This document shows, in pieces, positions 58,509-64,000 of a stretch of DNA of 64,000 nucleotides. The notes under the pieces were generated by a model. It did not search any database. It was not told where the DNA came from and worked only from the letters and a program-made list of their open reading frames with translations. How positions within the stretch are numbered: position 1 is the stretch's first letter; every line of letters begins with the position of its first letter. The position numbers and the translations under genes are program-made. This DNA comes from Confluentibacter lentus (lineage in GTDB: Bacteria; Bacteroidota; Bacteroidia; Flavobacteriales; Flavobacteriaceae), in the NCBI RefSeq assembly GCF_002806995.1, contig NZ_NIHE01000009.1, forward strand, positions 118,742 to 182,741, written 5' to 3'.

Positions 58509-60941
58509 TCAATATATTTTATAAAGAATGATGGAGTTGTTTTCTCCTTTTACAACAAATCCAAGGCCTCTATTTTTATCAATGGTGTCAAGTGCTGCTA
58601 TTGAATTTCCGTATATGGGGAAATTTGATAAAAGGGTTCCCTGGCTGTCATACAGATATACTTTATGCGCCTGTAAATCGGTTACGGAGACATAAATTTT
58701 ATCGTTAATATAAAATAATTTGGGTGCGGTGTAACTGCCAAAATCCAATTCAATGGTTTTACCTTTAATAGTTAATTTATTTTCACTTTGGGTTACCAAT
58801 GTTTTACTGCTAGCATCTATATGGTGTTTTTCGGTAAGATTAAGGTTTAATGATGAAGTGTTTCCATTAGTGTCTATAGAAATTAAATCTCCACCAGCTG
58901 TAGTTGTTGTAAATTTATCATTATATAGAAATACAGATTCACTAGAAAAGATAGCATTTGTTTTGGGCGTGATTCTGCTTTTTCCTGTTCTGTCCAAAAT
59001 ATAGAGTTTGTTTTGGGTTTTAAATGTAATGTAATCTTTACCGTTTATTCTCGTATGTTGTGGCTGATGGATAATATTATCATTAGCAGATTTAAAATCA
59101 AAACCATTTACCAGTTTGGCATTAACATCATAAACAAGGATATTTTTCCCTTGGGTCACCAAAAGTCTGTAGTTTTTATTCTTGTCATAATCAAAAACCG
59201 ATAGAGGCTGCGTAATATTATCATTGAATTTAGCAGGAAATGGCGCTACATCTTTGCCATTTCTATCAATAACATAAACTCGGTGAGGTGTTGCAAAAGC
59301 TAATTGTAATCTTGCATTTTTGTAAATATCAATTTGTTCAATAGTTCCCAAAACGGGTCCCTCCAATTGTTTTTTCCATAGAATTTTTCCTCTATTTGAA
59401 ATTAAATATAGATTGTTGTTTACGTCCTGAACCACAATTTCCTTCTCCTCAGTAATATGATTAGTAACAAATTGAGGTGAGTTTAATAAATCGGTATCTA
59501 ATTTTATATTTAACTCTTCAGAAACAGAGTTTTCACTAGCTTTTATTTTGGTTTGTTTGATGATGCCATTAACATGGGCAAAATTGTTGTCGTAGATAAA
59601 TTGTAAAGCCGAAGCATTGTAATTACTTAGACTTGAAATAATGGTTTCATCAAGATTTTTCTCTAAAATATTCTTAAGAATGGTAGGATTTCCAACAATC
59701 ATTAAAGAGGAAGCATCATTTAATTGTTCTTTAATGTCTTTAAAGTAAGATTGCTCACTTAATGTTGTTTGGTTTTGATAGTTGGCAATAATGTTATGGA
59801 GTAATTCCATGTCGTCTGCAAACACAAAAAAGTTATCCAACACACAATATTTGCTGGCCTTATTAAAAGTTATAAGTGGTTTAAAGGTTTTAGAGAATAA
59901 ATGGGGGTTGCTAAAACTAAAAATTTCCGTTTCTCTGAAGGTTTCCAGCGTATTCAACTCACCTAATAATTCATCTTTTGTAGATATAATGTCTAAAGAA
60001 TTTAAAACAATGGCTCGCTTATTTTCTTCATAAATAACACCGACTTCAATAATATTATCAAAAAGAGAGGTTGAATTTGCAGTAGAATCGGTCTTTGTAA
60101 ATGCCTTTAAATTGGTTTCTAAATTTTCAAATTCATTAAAAGTGAAACTCATAAAACCATCACTATTGTTTGGAGTTATATTCTGTAATTGATTTTCTTG
60201 AGGAATGGTATTTTTAAAAATGTTAATGGCAGTGTTTGAAGCGTCTAATCCTTTTGTAATGCCATTAATAAATAGTTGATTCTGATTAATATCAACATCC
60301 AAAGCGATGTAATTTGTGAATGTTTTTAAAGGCAATCCTTCATCTAAAAATAAGGACTTTATAAATGAATTGTTGGATTTGATAATAACCGCCAATGTTT
60401 TATCGGTGGTTGTGGTGTTGTAAATTTTTTCTAATTCTAGGTCGATATACTCTTTGTTGTAAGCGGCATCAATGATATCTTTCGATGAGGACACCATAAA
60501 AACGCTGTCAATAACAGTGCTATAAAAAGTGTGATTTTTAAGAGTGGATTTTATTACAGACTTATCGTCATATTTCAAGGTTTCTTCCTTATAATTTTTT
60601 AAGGAATCGGTTACAAATAGTTTTTTACTATATTTTGTAATAATGGTGTATTGGAGACTATCAGTCTTATCTTTTGAAAAGCATATCAAAATATCTCCGT
60701 CAGGCTTTAGAAGTGAGATGTTTGCTAGTTCAGCTTCAAGATTTTTATAAGTTGTTGTTTGTGAAATAATTTCAAAAAAACTACTGTTGTGAATACTGCT
60801 TTTTAAGCTTTCTATGTTATTTGTTCTTAAAATGATAGAGGCATTTTCTGGGGCATAGTGAATGAGCTTAGTCCTATTAACTTCAGTATTACTACAGCTT
60901 AATACAAAAACAAGCAAGAGGGAAAAACAAAAAAATCTCAT
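58509..60941 (-). CDS. Large lipoprotein with C-terminal PQQ-like propeller
   Basis: An 810-residue lipoprotein (MRFFCFSLLLVFVLSC, lipobox Cys16). The N-terminal about 480 residues have repeated alpha/beta patterns (IHYAPENASIILRTNNIESLKSSIHNSSFFEII) that recall DUF3352-like periplasmic proteins, from memory. From about residue 500 there is a beta-propeller of PQQ/quinoprotein style: DVNNNLYLISNRGKILWKKQLEGPVLG, LAFATPHRVYVIDRNGKDVAPFPAKF, KNILVYDVNAKLVNGF, KLYILDRTGKSRI, and KVYLYDSQGTLLSNFPIYG, about six or seven blades. Catalytic residues are not evident, so a binding or scaffold role is likelier. It lies beside rnhB on the same strand, with 87 bp between them. Confidence 0.75.
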   Translation of the reverse strand: MRFFCFSLLLVFVLSCSNTEVNRTKLIHYAPENASIILRTNNIESLKSSIHNSSFFEIISQTTTYKNLEAELANISLLKPDGDILICFSKDKTDSLQYTIITKYSKKLFVTDSLKNYKEETLKYDDKSVIKSTLKNHTFYSTVIDSVFMVSSSKDIIDAAYNKEYIDLELEKIYNTTTTDKTLAVIIKSNNSFIKSLFLDEGLPLKTFTNYIALDVDINQNQLFINGITKGLDASNTAINIFKNTIPQENQLQNITPNNSDGFMSFTFNEFENLETNLKAFTKTDSTANSTSLFDNIIEVGVIYEENKRAIVLNSLDIISTKDELLGELNTLETFRETEIFSFSNPHLFSKTFKPLITFNKASKYCVLDNFFVFADDMELLHNIIANYQNQTTLSEQSYFKDIKEQLNDASSLMIVGNPTILKNILEKNLDETIISSLSNYNASALQFIYDNNFAHVNGIIKQTKIKASENSVSEELNIKLDTDLLNSPQFVTNHITEEKEIVVQDVNNNLYLISNRGKILWKKQLEGPVLGTIEQIDIYKNARLQLAFATPHRVYVIDRNGKDVAPFPAKFNDNITQPLSVFDYDKNKNYRLLVTQGKNILVYDVNAKLVNGFDFKSANDNIIHQPQHTRINGKDYITFKTQNKLYILDRTGKSRITPKTNAIFSSESVFLYNDKFTTTTAGGDLISIDTNGNTSSLNLNLTEKHHIDASSKTLVTQSENKLTIKGKTIELDFGSYTAPKLFYINDKIYVSVTDLQAHKVYLYDSQGTLLSNFPIYGNSIAALDTIDKNRGLGFVVKGENNSIILYKIY

Positions 60942-61028
60942 GGATAACTTAATTTATACAAACCTACATATTTTTCATTTTACTATTAAATAAAACCATA
61001 GCGAATATATAAGGATATGGTAAAAATG

Positions 61029-61628
61029 CTAGATATTAAGTTTTAGTTGCTCAGGTAAAAGTCTGAATGATTTTCTATGGTATTTTGTAATACCGTATTT
61101 TTTTATGGCTTCTCTATGTTCTACTGTGGGATAGCCTTTGTTTTGTTTCCAATTGTACATGGGGTATTCTTCATGTATGGAATCCATATAAGCATCACGA
61201 TATGTTTTTGCTAAAATGGATGCAGCGGCTATACTCAAATATTTTCCATCACCTTTAATAATGGTTTCATAAGGGATTGTATTTAGAGGTTTAAATCGGT
61301 TGCCATCCACAATAATGAATTCAGGTGTTAACTTTAAACTATTTACGGCTTTGTGCATTGCCAAAATAGATGCATTCAAAATGTTTATTTTATCTATTTC
61401 TTCTTGAAAAACGTGTGCGACTCCAAAAGATAAGGCTTCAAGTTCTATGATGGGCTTAAGGAATGCTCTTTTTTTCTCGTTCAGTTGTTTGGAATCATTT
61501 AATATGGAATTTTCAAAAACAGAAGGCAATATTACAGCCGCTGCCGTAACTGGGCCCGCCAAACAACCGCGCCCAGCTTCGTCGGTACCGCATTCTAGTT
61601 CAAAATTTGAATGATTTAATAGTAACAT
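61029..61628 (-). CDS. rnhB: Ribonuclease HII
   Basis: A 199-residue RNase HII. The first active-site Asp-Glu pair is in [22 protein letters not shown] (Asp16, Glu17). A second Asp is in [13 protein letters not shown] and a third in [40 protein letters not shown] is the typical central block. It cuts RNA in RNA-DNA hybrids and removes misincorporated ribonucleotides. It reads away from the porin gene, which starts 81 bp to the right; the shared gap holds the porin -7 box. It is likely a housekeeping gene unrelated to the lipoprotein downstream. Confidence 0.96.
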   Translation of the reverse strand: MLLLNHSNFELECGTDEAGRGCLAGPVTAAAVILPSVFENSILNDSKQLNEKKRAFLKPIIELEALSFGVAHVFQEEIDKINILNASILAMHKAVNSLKLTPEFIIVDGNRFKPLNTIPYETIIKGDGKYLSIAAASILAKTYRDAYMDSIHEEYPMYNWKQNKGYPTVEHREAIKKYGITKYHRKSFRLLPEQLKLNI

Positions 61629-61685
61629 GAAATAAATCTTACTGCCAAATTTATAATTTTTACTAACACTTAACGTTCAAATAAT

Positions 61686-61693
61686 TACTTTTG
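61686..61693 (+). promoter_or_regulatory. -7 box of the porin gene
   Basis: TActTTTG at 61686-61693 fits TAnnTTTG and lies 16 bp before the ATG. The -33 TTG is not clear. Confidence 0.5.
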
Positions 61694-61709
61694 CTTCGGA
61701 AAAAATAAA

Positions 61710-63656
61710 TTGATGATAAAAATAGTTTTCGCTTTCCTTTCGGTGTTTTTTTATTGTGGGGCATTCGCTCAAGATGGGCCAAATAGACTCAGTCGAACTG
61801 GTGGAGGCCAAGGTATAAGATCTCCTCGAGACACCATTGGTAAATCTAATAAGGAAATTGCTAAAATAACGGATTACCTTATTATTTCACATGAAAACGA
61901 TACAACGCACGTTGATACTACACTAACCATAAAAAAAGATTATAAATTCAATTATTTAAGAAGGGATGAATTCGGACTCATGCCTTTCTCAAATATAGGG
62001 CAAACATATAATAGTTTGACTTACGATCTTGAAAGCACCGACTTAATGCCAAGTTTTGGTGCTAGGGCAAGACACTTTAATTATATGGAAATAGAGGATG
62101 TTAGTTATTATAGGGTTCCAACACCATTAACCGAATTATTATATAAATCCGCATTTGAGCAAGGTCAGTTAGCCGATTCCTTCTTTACCGTAAACACCTC
62201 TCCGCAATTCAATTTCTCAATAGCTTATAAAGGATTGCGTTCTTTGGGCAAGTACCAAAACATATTAACAAGTACGGGTAATTTTAGGTTTACGGCAAAC
62301 TATAAAACTAAAAACAAACGTTATTTCGTCAGGACTCACATTATAACACAAGATTTAATGAATCAAGAAAATGGTGGGTTGCAAGAAAGTAGTGTTGCTA
62401 ATTTTGAAAGTGGTGATCCAGAATTTCTAGACCGATCTATACTGGAAGTTAATTTTGAAAATGCTGAGAATATTCTAGTTGGTAAAAGGGTGTATCTAGA
62501 CCATAAATATTACCTATTAAATAAAAAAGACTCATTATCAACAAATCAAATTAGCATAGGTCATTTAATGTCTTTTGAAGATAAATATTATGAATTCAAT
62601 CAAACAAATGCGAACACTTCTTTTTTTGGGCCAGCTTTTAAAACTTCTCCATTTACAGATAGGGTTACTCTCGAAAATTTCTATAATCAAGCAAGTTTAA
62701 ATTATAGTAATGATGTTATAGGCGATTTACAATTCAATATTAGTAATGCCAATTATAATTATGGCTATAATAAGGTTGTTGTATTAAATGGTAATACAAT
62801 CACTAATAGATTGAAAGGAGATATTTTTTCAGCTGGGGGTAAATACCACAAAGCATTTAAGAAGTTTGAGTTTAATGGAGAATTAGGTTTAAATATATCT
62901 GGAGATTTTGACGGTAACTATATAAAAGGAGAAGCTACATTTAAACTCAATGAAGATTTGTCGGCTACAGCAGGTATTAATCACAATTCAAAAGCACCTA
63001 ATTATAATGTGCTATTGTACCAAAGTAATTATTTGAATTATAATTGGCGAAACAGTTTTAATAACACCGAAACCCAACAATTGTCATTTCAGCTAAAATC
63101 CAATAAAATAGCAAATATCTCGGTTGATTATTCCACAATTACGGATTATACCTATTTTAAAAGAGATGACGATGATGCTATTAAGGCATTTCAAAACAAT
63201 AAAACCATTACATATTTAAGAGTTAAATTAGAAAAGGAAATAAAGTTCGGCAATTTTGCACTCGATAATACCATACTATACCAGAATGTTCAAGATGAAA
63301 ATGGCGTGCTCAATGTTCCGGAACTAACAACTCGAAACACCTTATATTATGCCAATCATGTATTTAAAAAAGCCATGTATTTGCAAACAGGAGTTACATT
63401 TAATTATTTCACTAAGTATAATATGAATGCCTACGACCCTTTATTGGCTGAGTTTTACGTCCAAAACACTAGGCAGTATGGTGAATTCCCTAGACTGGAT
63501 TTCTTTATAAATGCCAAAATTCGTCAAACGCGTATCTATTTAAAGGCAGAACATTTCAATGCGGCCTTCACGGGATATGACTATTATTCGGCACCAAACC
63601 ATCCCTATCGAGATTTTACAGTACGTTTTGGTGTTGTTTGGAATTTCTTCTTATAA
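61710..63656 (+). CDS. Putative porin (Porin_10-like outer-membrane protein)
   Basis: A 648-residue exported protein. Signal MMIKIVFAFLSVFFYCGAFAQ precedes an N-terminal region (about 22-130) with DYKFNYLRRDEFGLMPFSNIGQTYNSLTY. The rest is beta-strand-rich (FFITVNTSPQFNFSIAYKGLRSLGKYQ-like repeats, many alternating aromatics), ending YYSAPNHPYRDFTVRFGVVWNFFL with an aromatic C-terminus typical of outer-membrane barrels. It resembles the Bacteroidota putative-porin family (Porin_10), judged from memory of the N-terminal block. The substrate is unknown. It is a single-gene unit that leads into the repeat-rich right edge. Confidence 0.82.
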   Translation: MMIKIVFAFLSVFFYCGAFAQDGPNRLSRTGGGQGIRSPRDTIGKSNKEIAKITDYLIISHENDTTHVDTTLTIKKDYKFNYLRRDEFGLMPFSNIGQTYNSLTYDLESTDLMPSFGARARHFNYMEIEDVSYYRVPTPLTELLYKSAFEQGQLADSFFTVNTSPQFNFSIAYKGLRSLGKYQNILTSTGNFRFTANYKTKNKRYFVRTHIITQDLMNQENGGLQESSVANFESGDPEFLDRSILEVNFENAENILVGKRVYLDHKYYLLNKKDSLSTNQISIGHLMSFEDKYYEFNQTNANTSFFGPAFKTSPFTDRVTLENFYNQASLNYSNDVIGDLQFNISNANYNYGYNKVVVLNGNTITNRLKGDIFSAGGKYHKAFKKFEFNGELGLNISGDFDGNYIKGEATFKLNEDLSATAGINHNSKAPNYNVLLYQSNYLNYNWRNSFNNTETQQLSFQLKSNKIANISVDYSTITDYTYFKRDDDDAIKAFQNNKTITYLRVKLEKEIKFGNFALDNTILYQNVQDENGVLNVPELTTRNTLYYANHVFKKAMYLQTGVTFNYFTKYNMNAYDPLLAEFYVQNTRQYGEFPRLDFFINAKIRQTRIYLKAEHFNAAFTGYDYYSAPNHPYRDFTVRFGVVWNFFL

Positions 63657-63660
63657 TTTT

Positions 63661-63704
63661 TGGGCATTCCCAAGCTAAAAAAAGCTTGGTCGCGCTTTCA
63701 CTAC
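63661..63704. repeat. Palindromic intergenic unit after the porin gene
   Basis: GGGCATTCC is followed by a 7-bp hairpin CCAAGCT/AGCTTGG (63670-63676 and 63683-63689) and by GTCGCGCTTTCACTAC. The order GGGCnTTCCC, hairpin, GGTCGnGCTTTC, CTAC resembles a dispersed flavobacterial intergenic repeat that I recall; this needs a genome search. Confidence 0.5.
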
Positions 63705-63707
63705 TCA

Positions 63708-63750
63708 CTAATAAATACAAATCACTTTTATAGTGATTTGTATTTATTAG
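63708..63750. terminator. Perfect 19-bp hairpin
   Basis: Arms 63708-63726 and 63732-63750 are exact complements around a 5-nt loop (TTTAT). The stem is AT-rich and the final T-run is short, so termination efficiency is uncertain. It lies 50 bp after the porin stop. Confidence 0.7.
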
Positions 63751-64000
63751 TTCAAACACGCCGTTCAATCGCTAATGCAACTCTCGAAATAATAAGAAAA
63801 TACTACGTTAAATTTAGCGAAGCGTATTGAATATTAATTACAAATAAGCGTAAACAATTAAGAATCAGGAGCTAAATTTTCGTTAAAAAAACCTCAAAAA
63901 AAGGTTTCAAAAAGTTTGCAAATAAAAGGGAAAGGGTCGTATGTTTGCAGCCGCTAAAAAAGTGAAAGCTTAGGGGCGTCGTTCGGCATGAGGTTTTGGG
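63751..64000. other. Leader of a probable stable-RNA operon at the window edge
   Basis: This stretch has no ORF with family features. Its right part holds a strong promoter (63916-63947) followed by more G-rich, non-coding-looking sequence to the end. The first bases of a 16S rRNA or tRNA gene are not recognisable inside the window. Confidence 0.5.
63916..63947 (+). promoter_or_regulatory. Strong promoter, probably of an rRNA or tRNA operon
   Basis: TTG (63916-63918), 21-nt spacer, TAtgTTTG (63940-63947), preceded by A-rich DNA and followed by GCAGCCGC. The A-rich upstream region, the TTTGCAGCCGC start and the G-rich leader resemble flavobacterial rRNA operon promoters as I remember them. 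No coding sequence follows within the window. Confidence 0.6.

Noticed and set aside
63751..64000. 5' end of 16S rRNA inside the window
   Set aside because: The conserved start of 16S rRNA (AGAGTTTGATCCTGGCTCAG-like) is not present; only the promoter and leader are visible.

Overview
This window looks like chromosomal DNA from a marine or environmental member of the Flavobacteriaceae (Bacteroidota). The evidence is AT-rich spacers, A-rich ribosome-binding regions without clear Shine-Dalgarno sequences, and several promoters of the Bacteroidota form TTG-N(16-21)-TAnnTTTG. It also has a fused SecDF, a type-B type IX secretion sorting domain, FecI/FecR/TonB-receptor regulation, DUF1080 and Gfo/Idh/MocA sugar genes and many lipoproteins. 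I see no insertion sequence, prophage, CRISPR array, tRNA or rRNA gene inside the window. The right edge carries a strong stable-RNA-like promoter, so an rRNA or tRNA operon probably starts just outside.

Layout. 0-12 kb: a cut cyclophilin lipoprotein, a Nudix hydrolase, an acyltransferase, a SulP transporter, a GH29 fucosidase, a GH63-type glucosidase and a large secreted beta-propeller protein. 12-16 kb: CDGSH protein, topoisomerase III, RluE and an ECF sigma factor with a membrane partner. 16.7-22.5 kb: a FecI-FecR-TonB receptor locus beside a divergent acidic lipoprotein that shares its promoter box. 22.7-31 kb: ffh, folD, rluF, a hydrolase, YitT, a HerA-like ATPase, queE and a DUF2911 protein. 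31.2-33.4 kb: a small AT-rich accessory stretch. 33.5-38.7 kb: the gatC-gatA-gatB::aspS operon. 38.8-42.1 kb: dipeptide epimerase and gyrB. 42.3-47 kb: DUF1080 and two Gfo/Idh oxidoreductases, then a metalloprotease lipoprotein. 47.3-55.2 kb: an outer-membrane protein, mdh, a SecD-head-like protein, secDF, and an ATP-grasp/GNAT pair. 55.2-63.7 kb: NdpA-like, TapB-like and OmpA proteins, a propeller lipoprotein, rnhB and a porin.

The outstanding locus is 33.4-38.7 kb. One 1116-codon gene joins a complete GatB to a complete aspartyl-tRNA synthetase through a low-complexity linker. The linker DNA resembles untranslated spacers elsewhere in this window. It is preceded by gatA (stop and start share one base) and by a GatC-like gene whose N-terminal half is replaced by an unrelated, Asn-rich sequence. 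In front of gatC lies a TAnnTTTG promoter, a 14-codon leader peptide with eight Asn codons (MINNNNNNFNNPKF), an alternative pairing segment starting at the leader stop codon, and a 12-bp terminator with seven T. I read this as ribosome-mediated attenuation sensing Asn-tRNA(Asn) and controlling a covalently tethered transamidation machine (Asp to Asp-tRNA(Asn) to Asn-tRNA(Asn)). The sequence elements are directly visible; the mechanism is inference.

A second coherent unit is 16.8-22.5 kb. The motif GGGTAGGAA occurs upstream of both the fecR-receptor genes and the divergent 583-residue lipoprotein, suggesting that the FecI-type sigma factor drives both and that the lipoprotein serves the receptor. 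Intergenic DNA is rich in palindromes and short tandem repeats, including a perfect 34-bp inverted repeat covering the end of queE and an AAAAGTT tract before folD.
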